64,000 nucleotides of DNA from Cocos nucifera (GCA_006176705.1 QRFJ01004967.1:1-64000), one strand, 5' to 3'; counted from the first letter of the stretch, positions 1 through 12,188 are shown. Numbers and translations are program-made. The notes: generated by a model from the letters alone, not told the origin.

Positions 1-759
1 GAGATAGCGGCTTTCATTCTCGATTCTGCCTTCTTCTTTATTGTCCTTCCACCTTCTGCTTTTTCACAGACAGTTCTTTTTCTTTTCATAAGACTTTTCT
101 TTTGGAAGAAGTCCATTCCCATGAGCAAGAACTGAGCCTTTAAGAATCTTTCATAGAAAGCTCAGTGGTGACCAGCAATTTATTATTCGACCAAGGAATT
201 TTTGAAGTTTATGCATGTGGTAATTCATGATGAATTGCCCATCTGCATCAATCAAGGATTGCAGAACAATATCATTTTGCAGATTCAAGTCTAACTTCAC
301 ACCGAGCTTCTCAAGCTCTTCCATGTCCTTGATCATCATTAGATAGTGATCTTGGACTGACTGTCCATCATGCATCTTAGCCTTAAAAAGTCATTTCGTG
401 ACTTGATACTTGGCTGCATGACCCTGTTCACCAAACATCTCCTGCAGGTGAGCCAACATTTGGTGAGCAGTCCCAATATTTTCATGTTGGTGCTGAAGTT
501 CATCAAACATCGAGTCCAACATGTAATATCTGGCCTTATTATCTTCGTCTATCCATTTTTCTAGAGACACTCTTTGTTCAGTGGATGGACGAGCTAGTAA
601 GGTAGAAGGATCCTGGTCCAAAACATGGGTTAACTTCTCAGAACCCAAAATGATTTTGTAGTTCCTAAGCCAATCTTTATAATTGGGTCCGGTCAGTCTG
701 TGTGTGTCCAAGATACGTGCCAATGGATTGGACGCAGATATTTTCCTGTAGAGAGTCAA
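1..759 (-). pseudogene. E0 gag (Copia-type, UBN2-like) pseudogene
   Basis: Capsid-type gag of a Copia retrotransposon, which would form the cytoplasmic virus-like particle. From 759 downwards the frame reads a typical N-terminus (NYKDWLRNYKIILGSEKL, then LEKWIDEDNKARYYMLDSM) and continues into the VQDHYLMMIKDMEELEKLGV region. An in-frame TGA lies near 380 where E1 and family logic expect Arg (CGA). After about residue 195 the frame shifts, and the Lys-rich stretch before the zinc finger (about 1-150) is only recognisable by comparison with E1 at 56590-56760. No ATG is in place at the start; the codon at 759 is TTG. The zinc finger and everything downstream lie outside the window. Confidence 0.8.
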
Positions 760-2588
760 AGATTCTAGTTAGATACTGTAATTATGACTTGACCAATTTG
801 TTTAGAAATTTTATTTTTAAACAAATTAAGCTCCCACTATTTTCTCGCGATCCCTTACACTCCCTCTATAGAGATGCCAAAAAATCCTGATTTATGGATT
901 TCTAGTGGGTGGTGCGGTCCTCACCAACTGACTATCATCTCACCTAAAAGTAGTATGGTGATGGGTTAGCCAATGAGTGAACAACTCTTGTTCAACGATT
1001 CCTCTAATCATGGTGCACCCAAACTCTTGATCTTCTAATTCATGAATCTCACCATATCCAAATATTTGATCCACTCCTTAGTTAAGTCAGACCCACCATT
1101 GTGCACAGACTAAAATTCCTAATTTGAGCTCTTTACTGTATCCAAAATATTGAGCGCCAACTATATCCTCCAGCCTAGTAGCATCCAAATGCCTAATAGA
1201 CATGAGTTGCATCTTTCCGGTGCAACTGAGCCACTTGTATCCAGTTGAGAACAATTAACCCGGGAAGGGACCGCAAATCTACATGGTGGAAGACCTCAGA
1301 CTTAATTTTCTTAGGAAGATATTGAATTCAGGTCTCGATTAAATAGAACTTGTCTGTCATAAGTCATAACAATTATGACTAACCTATGGGATGGGTTAGC
1401 TCGGAATTATTACCCACCTCAGATCAAAACTATTGTCAACAGATATGCGCCAAGTAAGTGCAGATCCGCTGGAAGAATATGCTACTCATACAAGAACGCA
1501 TTCAGGTCGAGTAGCTTCCAATAAAAACCAGTCGATCGTTAATGTGCCAAACTTTATCTTTATACACTAAATTGTTGAGTTCAAAAACCAATTGGGTTTA
1601 GCCCACAAATCCAGACTCTAACCTCTGAGCCTAATTATGTCTTGCTTTGACCGTGACTTGATCTTGATCCAGACTTAATCCTATTAGGCTGGTCAATAAA
1701 GCATTTGTTGATTCCCATCTAAATCCAATCTTTGATTCGATTTGATCAACCGGCTTAGACCTAATTGAGCTACCCAGCCCGAATCCAGTATTATAATATG
1801 TCTTAGATCTAAATTCTTAATTTTTGACCTAATTAATATTTCATATCTTAATTTTTATAAAGTAGGGTTCATAAATAAAATATGCAATAATAATCCTAGG
1901 TTTCAAGATCTAGGGTTTTTGCAGAAAGTAAGTTTTGGGTTTCTGATTTAAGGATGAACACGCAGCACACCCTACACATCATAAGGAATGCCCCATCGAA
2001 TGAGAGGATAGGGCCTTTTAAACCTTCTTCATTCTTATGACTGGATGGCCAAAGGAACGCCTTAATCAGGAAATGCAAATACTATAAAACAGTTTTAGAT
2101 CTATATTATATTCTCCATATACAAATTAGATCTAATCATGCTATTTTTTAGAATCTTTATCTTATAATAATCTAAAAAATTAGAATTTAAATTAATCTAA
2201 TCAAATAATTCTAATTTAGATAATTATGTAGAACTATTTAACAACTAGTCTAGACATTGCATCAATCATGATCTCATTATGATGTTTTAAATTAAATAAT
2301 TTTTATTTGCTATTTTTTTAGATGTTATTTATACCATTTATAATATCAAAAAATAGTAAATAATAGATCTAAATATATTTTAATCAATTAAAATGAAATA
2401 TATATAAGGACTTTCTATAGAAATATTCTATTTTAGAACTAGTCATGCATATTTTCTATTCTTAGGATTCAAATCATTTAATTTTTAATTTTTTTTTAAT
2501 TTTAGATCTGATCACATCCCATGTGACATCTGAATTATTTATTTTTTAATTAAAATAAATTTAAAAATAGATCTAAACTTTTTTAGAA
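760..2588 (-). other. E0 untranslated leader (between PBS and gag)
   Basis: No coding capacity is visible. The stretch aligns with the E1 leader at 57390-59230, for example the shared blocks around 940-1100 and 57540-57700. Its part nearest the PBS is very AT-rich. It should be read as the 5' leader of the element, not as intergenic host DNA. Confidence 0.7.
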
Positions 2589-2607
2589 CCTGGGCTTCAT
2601 GATACCA
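2589..2607 (-). other. E0 primer binding site (tRNA-iMet type, degenerate)
   Basis: The reverse complement reads TGGTATCATGAAGCCCAGG directly after the LTR end. It keeps the first eight bases of the initiator tRNA-Met primer site and then diverges. Confidence 0.75.
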
Positions 2608-2609
2608 GT

Positions 2610-2865
2610 TGAAGGAAAATCTTGATTCATCGGAGACCAGATCGTTTCAGATCAGATCAGATCAACGAGATATATTTATTAATTTTTTTTTTTTAATCTA
2701 GATCAAATCTAAGATATTTCAAATCTAATTCTTATTATTTTAATAATTAAAATAAAATTAGATAAATTAAATCAAATTTAATTTACCTTGAAGTGGGTAA
2801 TCCTATTACCCGATGATGATCCTGTGAGCAGCGAAAGGTTCTGGATCTAGCCACGCAAGTGCCCT
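2610..2865 (-). repeat. E0 5' LTR, 3'-terminal 256 bp only (family A)
   Basis: On the plus strand it starts TGAAGGAAAATC and matches the reverse complement of 5700-5954. The match stops abruptly after the shared block around 2845-2862 (the glyph ...CACGCAAGTGCC), where pol sequence of element P begins. Together with 5700-5954 it forms an inverted repeat of roughly 250 bp spanning 2.8 kb. Confidence 0.85.
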
Positions 2866-2867
2866 AG

Positions 2868-3575
2868 TACACCTGAGGAAATAGAATGCATGAGCAAGAT
2901 CCCTTATGCTTCTGTAATAGGGAGTCTCATGTATGCCATGCTATGTACACGACCTGATATGGCCCATGCTTGAGTGTCACAAGCAGATATTAGTCAAATC
3001 CAGGTGAAGAACACTGGACTTCTGTGAAATATATCCTTAAGTACTTAAGAAGAACTAAGGATATGATGTTGGTCTTTGGTAACGAAGAACTCCAAGTCCA
3101 GGGATACACAGACTCGAATTTCATGTATGATATAGATGATCGAAAGTCGACATCTTGGAGTCTGTTTATGTGCAATGGTGGAGCTGTCAGCTTGGAAGAG
3201 TTTCCAAGCAAATGGTGATAGCAGATTTCCACCATGGAAGCAAAATAATATCACTGCATCAGAAGCTGCGAAGGGAGCATTCTGGTATAAGAAGTTACTG
3301 CAGAAATTGGAGTATACCATCAGATGCCATTCCTCTATACTGCGACAACAATGGCGCCATAGCCCTTGCTAAGGAGCCGAGGTCCTCACCAAATTCCAGC
3401 ATATTTGAGCGGCGATACGAGACCTCATCGATTACCTCTGAAAGGTTACGTCGAGGTCAAGAGAGTCAACTCTTACAGACAATGTGGCAGACCCGCTTAC
3501 AAAGTCGTTGGACCAGCAGAAGATCGAAGGTCCACCTTGAGAGATGAGACTAGACTTGGAATCAGCAATTGGCTT
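2868..3575 (+). pseudogene. P pol 3' end: RT C-terminus and RNase H, frameshifted
   Basis: The fragment begins inside RT with a recognisable block (YASVIGSLMYAMLCTRPDMA, 2905-2965). It continues with MKYILKYLRRTKDMMLVFG at 3024 and the RNase H region IPLYCDNNGAIALAKEP near 3330-3385. These blocks lie in different frames, so at least two indels have occurred, and several stops interrupt them. Replication function is lost. The position just before the polypurine tract is normal for the Copia gene order, which ends in RNase H. Confidence 0.85.
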
Positions 3576-3578
3576 TAG

Positions 3579-3592
3579 GACAAGTGGGAGAT
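3579..3592 (+). other. P polypurine tract
   Basis: The purine-rich stretch ACAAGTGGGAGAT immediately precedes the 3' LTR. This is the plus-strand priming site of the element. Confidence 0.8.
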
Positions 3593-5119
3593 TGTTAAGA
3601 ATATATGTGTCCTAGAAGCTAGAATTGGCTGACACTTGTAATCACTTTATAGTGAGCAAAAATTATAATTTTGACTAATATCTAATAAAATGGGTTATTT
3701 TCTATCACATATGTTTATTTAGTATCTATGATACATCCTTTGAGTTAATGCTAATGATAATTCATATTTTCAGGGTTGAAATTTATAAGACACGAAAATC
3801 GATTTATTAACTCATAAAATGCTCCCTGACCATAGGATCATCACGAGGATGGTGATTGATCAGGAAGGTTGGTGTATTAATCGCTTTCTCTTTAGTAGAT
3901 GAGTCTTGAGTCTACGTGGTGGAGACACTGGAGTGAGAGTACAGGTACTCGTTGAGAATGAGGGCACTGAGCTGTACACCTCTGAGTAGTCATTAGAGGA
4001 GTCTATCTTCTCGTCGATGACTGACTTCGATGACTGCTAGTGTGGTTCTGGTTCTTTCACCGTAAATGCATCGGCAATTCACCTTGAGGAGGTCGTATAG
4101 TTTACTACACCATTTACTCGCGTTCTCATAGCCATATAGGAACCCTGAGGTTGTATGTTGGCTATAGCATGTTTCATTGGAAGGTACTTGTATGGCATCA
4201 GATGGAATCTATCTACCTCGTGGTAAAGGAGTAGCCCTTATGATGATAATCAATGAAAATCTGGTTCAGAAGTCCATGCATGGCAGAGTGGAAATATAGA
4301 AAGAGTTCTCCTATTTAATTTCACATCGGACTCGAATTGATTTGATTACACTCATATGTAAGACATTAGGGTTTGACGAGTTATCCTTAACCACTAATCG
4401 CTTGATCGGAGGGCTCAATGATAGGAGAAGAACTTAATCACATAACAAGTAAGCTGGCACCAAGAGGTTCGCATTCAACTCTGATGGCGTTTTGCCACCT
4501 ACATACTGCTAGGTGTCAACTGGTGGAGTTTTGGGAAGCAATTAGAATAATTAGATGATCGATCATTCTAGCTGTTCGAATCAGAAGAGTTCTGACCATC
4601 GAAAGGAGTTTCGCATGATTGTCGATTGGATAAAGAATCATTGAAACATATCCCATACCATACAAAACTTGACTAACCTAATGGGTCACCAACAAGGTTT
4701 GAATCTGATGATCATTAATTTGAACTTGATCCAGTTCAATTGATCTGAATTGAAAATTCAATTAGGTTCAAGGAATCGTGCTAGCACTCGATTGACTCTA
4801 ACGTTTCTTCTTTTTGACTATCATAAATAGTTGTCTGACTAAGGCAAAGGGAGTTTGTGCTCAATCAGAGGCCTTTATATGGTCTGGACTGGAAGGTTGT
4901 CCAAGTCAGAAAGGTTTGTCTTATTTTGTAAGATATTACCTGCCATTTTTGATCACCTGCCATTTCTTGTTCTTAGACTTTGGTCAAAAGTCTACCTTTG
5001 ACTGATCAAATGTTGTGCCAATTGACACTTTGACTTTTGACACACATGTCACCACACCCTATTGGAAGAGCTGGTGGGGGGCCTGTCCCCCTATAGAACT
5101 CAGCAGAAAAAGGGGGAAA

Positions 5120-5147
5120 GGGTGCACGCCACCCATAGCGTGTGCCC
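5120..5147 (+). other. Stem-loop in family-A LTR (P copy)
   Basis: GGGTGCACGC pairs with GCGTGTGCCC around an 8-nt loop, with ten pairs including two G-T wobbles. The same fold occurs in the solo LTR (31151-31178) with different bases at the wobble positions. Confidence 0.55.
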
Positions 5148-5359
5148 AAGTTGGAGGCGCCTAGGAGTCCCTGTTGGACAGGGACTCCATCTTCTTTTTG
5201 GATTCCAATTAGAGTTCTCCTATGAACCAACTTTGACTAGTCTTAGGCGCTCTCTAAGGAGGAATCCAGAGGACTTTATTCCCATCAATCAAATTTAGAT
5301 CTGATTTCACAAAGAGTTATGATTGGTTGGGAAGAAGAGGAGTTGGATCACAGTTAGTC

Positions 5360-5367
5360 TATAAATA
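5360..5367 (+). promoter_or_regulatory. Putative TATA box of P 3' LTR
   Basis: TATAAATA followed about 30 bp on by a C/A-rich start-like region. Position (about 1.77 kb into a 2.36 kb LTR) fits a U3/R boundary. In the solo family-A LTR a corresponding TATATATAA lies at 30908-30916 on the minus strand. Confidence 0.5.
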
Positions 5368-5954
5368 AGACCCTACGCCCAACTCAAGGTGAAATTTTGA
5401 AGTGATTGAAAGGAATCACAATTTCGCATGTCCAAGGCTGCCTCTCCCCTCTTCCTCCATGCCAAACCCACCTTCTCCCTCTCCTTTCCACGTCCAAAAA
5501 AGTTTTGGAGCTTGGTTGGTGCGATTCCAGATTCAAAGAAAGCGAGTGAAAGCTAGAAGGCTGCACTGCTGCAAAGGACGACTGCTGATCTTCAAAAGGA
5601 GTTTTAAAGATCCTCCAGATTAGATCCAGATCTGATCTCTGGAGACATGATAGAGAAGAAGAAGATCTCCAGATCTAGCCTGAGTGGATACCGGTAGAGG
5701 CCAGGCACTTGCGTGGCTAGATCCAGAACCTTCCGCTGCATACAGGATCATCAACGGGTAATAGGATTACCCATATCAAGGTAAATTAAATTTGATTTAA
5801 TTTATCTAGATTTTATTTTATTTTTAAAATAATAATAATCAGATCTAAAATATCTCAAATCTAATTAGGATCAAAGAGAAAAAATTTTGAAATATATCTC
5901 TTGATCTGATCAGATTTGAATGAACCTGGTCCGGAAAATCAGGATTTTCTTTCA

Positions 5955-6427
5955 AATACAGTGAGTTACTTGCAAGACACTGAGATAATCTCAGGTCTAA
6001 GGGATACTTATACCTATATCTCATCAGAGACATTCAAAACAAAATGCTCTGAAGTTGGTCACGTTCAATGATGATGTACCCATACATCTTACATGTATGC
6101 CATACCAGTATCTCTATACTCCTTGGTTAAGAGGACAACCAACCCATATGGCATACAACGATCTATGCTCGATAGATGCTGTCGTCCTAATTAACAGTCT
6201 ATCATTTGGTCGTAAACAGATTTAAGGACTAATCAATAAATCCTCTTTTTATCGAAGCTAAATAGTCCTAAGGACTTCATCATAATAATGGAGTTCATTA
6301 GAAGATGAATACTTTATGATAAAAAATATCAAAAATATATTTTATTTATTAATGAATCAATTGCTGATATAATGTAGCTCAACCATCAAGAGACTGACGA
6401 TTAGCTTTAGGACACACATTCCAAACA
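5955..6427 (-). repeat. B0 3' LTR remnant (family D, 473 bp)
   Basis: It aligns with 11735-12188 and 34125-34593 of the inner D element's LTRs, including the block CTCAGGTCTAAGGGATAC. It ends at ...TTCCAAACA (6427), followed by the polypurine tract. The remaining ~2 kb of the LTR is missing because P and E0 occupy its place. Confidence 0.85.
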
Positions 6428-6441
6428 ACTCCCACTTATCC
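6428..6441 (-). other. B0 polypurine tract
   Basis: The reverse complement GGATAAGTGGGAGT sits directly upstream (in element sense) of the 3' LTR. The D element has the same motif at 22198-22211. Confidence 0.8.
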
Positions 6442-8172
6442 TAAATCCACTCGGCATAGTATCTAATACCCATCTTCGACTTATGGCTGTCGAACTTCTT
6501 TATCACCAGGGCTTTAGTGATGGGGTCAACCAGGTTCTCCTTTCTATCGATCTTCTGAAGGTTGACATCACCTTTATCCACGATCTCCTCGACTAAGTGG
6601 AAGCGGCATAGAATGTGCTTTGTTCGCTGGTGTGCTTTTAATTTTTTTGCCTGAGCAATGGCACTAGTGCTATCACAATAGAGCAGGACCGGACCATTAA
6701 GGGAGGGTGCTACTCTGAACTTGATGACAAACTTTCTCAACCACACAGCTTCCTTCATGCCATCTGATGCTGCAATGTACTTTACTTCACAAACAGAGTT
6801 TGCCATAGTGTGCTGCTTGAAACTCTCCTAGCAGATAGCTCCACCATTCAAAGTAAAGATATATCTCGACATGCTTCTACTATCATCATGGTCAGATTGA
6901 AAGCTTGAGTCCGTAAACCCCACAAGTTTCTGATCTGACTCACCATAAACCAACCATTGGTCTTTAGTATTTCTCAAATACTTAAGGATGGTTTTAACCA
7001 CTTTTTAGTGGTTTTCTCTAGGGTCAGATTGGTATCTACTCACTACTCCTAGTGAGTATGCCACATCTGGTCTCATACATATCATGACGTACATGATAGA
7101 TCTCAATGCTAAAGCATATGGGACTCTACTTATACGCTCTCTCTCTTCAAGAGTTGTCGAACAATCTTTCTTTAAGAGAGAAATTTCATGGTCATCGAAA
7201 GATAGCCTTTTTTAAAATTCTCCATGCCAAACCTCTTCAGCACAGTATCTATATACGTGGACTGGGATAACCCAAGCATCCTTTTAGATCTATCCCTATA
7301 GATCTTCATTCCTTAGATGTAGGATACTTCACCCAAGTCCTTCATAGAGAACTATGATGACAACCAGACTTTTATTCCCTACAGTGCGGAGATGTCATTT
7401 TCGATTAAAAGAATGTCATCCATGTACAAGACAAGGAATACTACTGCTAGACTATTTGTCCATTTGTTAATGCAAGATTCTTCTTCATTCTTAATGAAGC
7501 CATACATTTTGATCACTTTATCATGCATGTTCCAACTTTGAGATGCCTATTTCAGTCCATAAATGGATCTTTGAAGCCCACACATCTTGGACCCATCTGT
7601 GGAAATCCCTCAGGTTGTATCATATACACCTCTTCAATCAACTCTCCATTCAGAAAAGCTATCTTCACATCCATCTGCCAGATCTCATAGTCTAGATGGG
7701 CAGCAATTGCAAGCATAATCTAAATGGATTTGAGCATTACCATAGGAAAAAATGTCTCATCATAGTCAATACCATAATGTTGATGATACCCCTTGGCAAC
7801 CAGATGAGCATTATAGATCTCCACCTTTCTATCTATGCCTCTTTTTCTTTTGAAGATCCATTTACACCCAATAGATTTAATCCCTTTGGGTGGGTCAACC
7901 AATGTCCACATATCGTTGACCTTTATGGACTCCATTTTGGATTTTATGGCCTCAAGCCATTTCTCAAAATCATATCTTTGCATAGCATCCATATATATGA
8001 TCGGATCCTCATCGTTCTCATCGAGTTTGATGGGATCACCGTCTTGGACCAAGAAACCATAGTGTCTATCTAGATGATGCGGTACTCTACTAGATAGCCT
8101 TAATGGTGTAGGTACATTGAGCTCTGGATCTGATCTAATCAAATTTGACTCGGGTTCAGCTACAGGTGTTAG
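6442..8172 (-). pseudogene. B0 pol, RT and RNase H half
   Basis: Minus-strand reverse transcriptase and RNase H of a Copia element. From 8172 downwards one sees the pre-RT linker (HLDRHYGFLVQDGD), then FEKWLEAIKSKMESIKVND and GCKWIFKRKRGIDRKVE. Next come the RT active-site box read as YMDD instead of YVDD at about 7414-7425, and the RNase H part from 6806 (LLYCDSTSAIAQAKKLKAHQ) to MGIRYYAEWI with a natural stop near 6441. Several stops and frameshifts separate these blocks (for example between 7720 and 6806). E1 interrupts it at 8173; the upstream integrase is at 61492-62457. Confidence 0.88.
8168..8172. other. E1 left target-site duplication (GTTAG, decayed)
   Basis: Five bases directly left of the E1 LTR. 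Its partner at 61487-61491 reads ATCAA. The three mismatches are all transitions, consistent with one ancestral 5-bp target. Confidence 0.55.
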
Positions 8173-9780
8173 TGAAGGAAAAACCAATTTTTTCGGCATA
8201 AGATCCTTCAGATCTAATTGAATCTGAAGAAATATTTCAGAAATTTTTCTAAAATTCTAATCAAATTTGAGACTTTACAGATTTGATCATAGAGATCTGA
8301 TATTAAAAGTTAAAATAAAATTAAATCAGATTTAATTTTAAGTACCTAATTTGGTAATCTAATTATCCTTCGATGATCCTATTGATTCCTGAGGTTCTAG
8401 AAGGAGCCACGCATGCGCTTGGCCTCTACTGCTATCACTTGGATAGGATCTGAATGTATTTTTCTCATGAATCTCTCCTCTAAATATTAAATCTGGATCT
8501 GATTTGAAAAGCCTTCAATACGACTTCTGAGGGCAGCCTGTTCGTCTCGCGAACACCGTCGCATAGATGCGGAATCTTGCGCCAAAAACCTTGGACCTTC
8601 AACTCAGATTTGTGCCTAACTTTTTAGGTATGTAGAAGAGAGGGAGATAAAGGATAGAGGGGGTGTGGATATTAGAGGGAAGGCTCCTTTAGTTGTGGAA
8701 AAAATAAATTACGTTGAGGTAATTTCATGAGAAGAGTTCTTATACAAGACATAGTGCCATAAAGAGTCCCTTTTTGATCAAAAACCTTATTAATTCGACC
8801 ATTGGGACTCTTAGACCTAATCTTTATAAAAAAACTCAGATCCTAGCTAGTTTTGACACCAAAAATCCATCTAGAAGATGGCAGCATGAAAGGATAAGGA
8901 AGAGTCCATGTGAATCTAGGACTCTTCCCTCAAGAGTTTGATCCAAATCAAACTCTATCAAAACCTAGTCTAGACACCTCCAAAAATCATGAAATTTTGC
9001 ACACTCAAAGTATATCATATGCCCTATCACATATCCAAGAAATGAAGCAAAATAATTTCTAAAAAAAATTTTAAAGATCTCTGATCATGTGATCCTCAAT
9101 TCTCTCAATTGGGTCAACTATTAACCCTAGTCCAATTATACTAAGAATAAATTTAATTTTCATAGTTAATTTGACCTAAACTTATTCCAATCAGATGAGA
9201 ATAAATTCATTCAAGATATAAAAATGAGTCAAATCAAATTTGACTCAGTTGCGATAAATCAGAAAGATTATAGAAGGAGAAAGTCAGGTTCAATCATGTG
9301 CTAGCACGATTACCTTGAACCTGATTGGATCTAATCCAAATCAATCGAACTAGGTTAGCTCAATTAATGACATCCAGATCCAAACCCTTATTTTTGTTAC
9401 CTAGTTAGATTTAGTTTTATATGGTAATGAGATATGTCATGATCTTCATCATCGACATCATCGAAACATCTTTCGATGGACCAAAACTTTTCTGATTCAT
9501 ACAATTAGAATGATCGATCATCAAAATCATTCTAATTGCTCCTAAAATCTACTAGTGATATCTAGCAATATATGGTGGCAACCCATTAGAACTGAAAGTG
9601 AACCTCTTAGTGCAGCTACCTATGTGATTGGGTTCTTCTATCTTGAGCTTCGACTAGATTAGTGTTAAGGTGAACTCGTCAAATCCAATATCCATCATAT
9701 GAATTAATCATTCGAATCGAGTCCTATGTGAAACTCTTATAGAAACTCTTTCTATCATCTTCACTCTGCCATGGCCATGG
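8173..9780 (-). repeat. E1 3' LTR, left part (family A, subtype A2)
   Basis: It starts TGAAGGAAAAACC at 8173 and aligns with 59251-60685 of the E1 5' LTR. It breaks at 9780, where the inner D element is inserted after CATGG. The LTR resumes at 34599. Confidence 0.88.
9776..9780. other. D element left target duplication CATGG
   Basis: Identical CATGG follows the D element at 34594-34598. Joining the two sides restores uninterrupted family-A LTR, as seen in the solo LTR around 31958-31970. Confidence 0.9.
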
Positions 9781-12188
9781 TGAAGGAACCAAATCTAAGG
9801 TTTCACGGATAGATTTTGAAACTTTTTCAAGATCAAGCAGTGAAAGACTTAAACAAATTAAATATATATTTAAATAAATATATAAACACCTAGATCTCAG
9901 ATCTATTATATGATCAAGGCATGATATTAAATTAAAAATTAAAAATACAAAGAAGAAGGAAAGGTTGATCATATCAACCTAGATCTATACAACATCTAAT
10001 GCAGCTATAAAATAATAGATCGGATATGTTACCTAAGCAAGTTAGGCATTCTAACTGGTTGATCCAGGCTTGATGATAAAGTCACAAGCCGCACACATGT
10101 TTGGCCTCTAGGAGTCATCCACATGAGCCTATGAACACGATCAAAGATCCTGATGTAGAAAATCAGCACAGTTTGCTATCACTATGCTAATCTCTCTTTG
10201 ACGATCAATCCAATACTTCCTTCTTCAAAACTTGGATACTCTAGAATACTAGAAGAAAAGAAAGAAGATTTGTGATGCTGAGACACCTCTCAAAAGCTCA
10301 CAAAAAGGGAGGAAGAGATCTAGAACAAAAATCCTAGAAGAAGACCCTCTTCTTCTTCTTTGTTCTTTTTCTAGACACCCTAATTTATATTCTTTTATAT
10401 CTCTATGACCTAGATGAATTTTTCTTTAATTTTTCTACACCAAAGAGATATCTCAAATATCTAAAATCTACGAAAATTTTAGCCAAAAATTCTCTTTAAA
10501 TAAAAAGATATGCAGAGTCCAACTCTTGGGTGCCCCCACCTTTTTTTTTGCCATGGACCAGCAAAGGGGGCACACAAAAAATCCCTCTTTTACCATAGAA
10601 ATCAGAGGAAATAAAGAAAGATGGGTCAGCACACAAAGGGAAGAAGATTTGGTCAACAAGAATTCTATCTCATAAAATTCTTAAGCAAAACTAATTCCCC
10701 TTTTGACTTGGTCTTTCAACAAACTTCCATATGAGAAATAGAAGAGAGAAAGGGGGGAATGAGAAGCCTTTGGGCATGGAGAATTTTACATAAAAATATA
10801 AAGAGAAAAGGATGGGGTGTGAGGATTAGGTGGCATAAGGAATAGGGAGTCCTAGTCACACTAGGACTCCTATTTTGACTTGGTCAAACAAGGTCTTTTA
10901 ACCAAATAAAAACAAGAGTAAACCAACATTATTAAATAAAATTCTAATCCATTTAAGGACTTAATTAAATTAGATTTAATTCTAATTTAATTTTCTAATC
11001 AAATTAAAAAATTGGGTTGACCCGAGTCCTAGTTAGACTAGGACTAGTTCTTTCTTGCACTTGGCTTATCCAATAAGCCAATTGGACTTGATCCAATCAA
11101 GCCTAAACCAAATCTAATTAAACCATATTTAATTAGACTTAATCTCAGCCTACTGACTTAATTAAATTAAGTCAATTAGCAATTAAATTCCTAATCGATC
11201 CTCCTGCAATACTTGCACTAGGTCAAACATCAACTGTATTGATCGTTTAATCTTAAAATGATTCTAAATAGCTGATCAACCATCCAATCGGAATATGAAC
11301 TCTAATGTGTATGATCTCATAGGTCCGAACCTAAGTCGGTAGCATAGGAATAATTCTTGTACCAATCAAAGTGACCATCTAGCAATGATACCCGACGATC
11401 AGATAGGTCGAAGGTGTAGAGCACCATCCTTAGAACCCATGCGAATATAGTTTTCATATAATTCATCCCCTTGACCATAATGCTTGTAGGATACCTCAGA
11501 TTTTAACTGTCAACTCTGATCAGGTTGTCCACATTGTATTTCAAAATATCAAATCCATCTGATGGATTATCTTGGCCAAGATTTTGCTATATTGAAATAC
11601 AGTGATACATTCTTCTCCAACTCTTGGAGTGGTCAATTTCATCTTGACCACACTCTGACTTCGCAAGAACTTGACTTGCCCAGAAGCCTTCCATTACTGA
11701 ATTAGAAATTTAGTTAGTCTAGTACCAAAGCATAATGAGTTGCTTGCAAGTCACTGAGGTGATCTCAGGTCTAAGGGATACTGATACCTATATCCCATCA
11801 GAGACATTCTCGACAACTGAATGCTCTGGAGTTGGTCATGTTCAATGATGATGTATCCATACATCTCATCTGTATGCCATACTAGTGTCTCCACACTCCT
11901 TGGTTAAGAGGACAACTAACCTATATGGCATATAGTGACCTATGCTCGATAGACGTTGTCATCCTAATTAACAACCTATTATTTGATCGTGAACAAGTTT
12001 AAGGACTAATCGATAAATCCTCTCCTTATCAAAACTAAATAGTCCTAAGAACTACATCACAACAACATAGTTCATTAGAAGATATAAATCTATGATGAAA
12101 AGATGCCAAAAAATTTTTATTAATTAATAAATTAATTATAATATCTTAACCGTCAATAGGCTAACGATTGGCTTTGGAACATAATTCC
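9781..12188 (-). repeat. D 3' LTR (main part)
   Basis: It starts TGAAGGAACC directly after the target site and aligns with the D 5' LTR (29842-30336 plus 32624-34593). Element C interrupts it after 12188, so its last ~10 bases (TTCCAACA) lie at 22188-22197. A TATAAAAG motif occurs on the minus strand at 10392-10399. Total length without insertion is about 2.4 kb. Confidence 0.9.
12184..12188. other. Element C left target duplication ATTCC
   Basis: The right side reads ATTTCC at 22188-22193, the same 5-mer with one extra T. Confidence 0.65.

Larger units (their letters stand above)
1..2865 (-). mobile_element. E0: 5' part of a family-A Copia element (truncated both sides)
   Basis: Reading on the minus strand, a partial 5' LTR (2865-2610) is followed by a primer binding site, a ~1.8 kb leader and gag running off the left edge. 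The leader and gag align by eye with those of E1 (56473-59250), so both belong to one family. The LTR is cut at about 2866, where it abuts plus-strand pol sequence of another element (P). No target duplication can be recognised because both ends are missing. Family assignment is from direct sequence resemblance; Angela-type placement is inference. Confidence 0.85.
2866..5954 (+). mobile_element. P: 3' half of a plus-strand family-A Copia element
   Basis: It contains the end of reverse transcriptase, RNase H, a polypurine tract and a full 3' LTR. Everything upstream (LTR, gag, integrase, most of RT) is missing and replaced by E0. Its right end (CA at 5954) abuts family-D LTR sequence of B0, so P inserted into B0's 3' LTR. 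The right target copy would be AATAC (5955-5959); the left copy is lost. Confidence 0.85.
3593..5954 (+). repeat. P 3' LTR, family A, full length (~2.36 kb)
   Basis: It begins TGTTAAGAATATATGTGTCC and ends GGATTTTCTTTCA, with the TG...CA ends expected of an LTR. It aligns end to end, in reverse orientation, with the solo LTR at 30337-32618. A TATA box lies at 5360-5367 and a stem-loop at 5120-5147. Short open frames inside it (for example 4814-5005 and 5062-5298) are not conserved and are not annotated. Confidence 0.9.

Noticed and set aside
2650..2700. Poly-T/A and AT-rich runs near LTR ends as possible LINE tails or MITEs
   Set aside because: They fall inside aligned LTR A sequence and have no flanking duplications or terminal inverted repeats of their own.
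5062..5298. Small ORFs in the P LTR (4814-5005, 5062-5298, 5402-5623)
   Set aside because: They are not conserved in the solo A1 LTR and show no coding signature.
7720..8199. Open frame that seems to start at 8199 with a novel N-terminus before RT sequence
   Set aside because: The first nine codons are E1 LTR sequence; the frame crosses the insertion junction at 8173 by chance.
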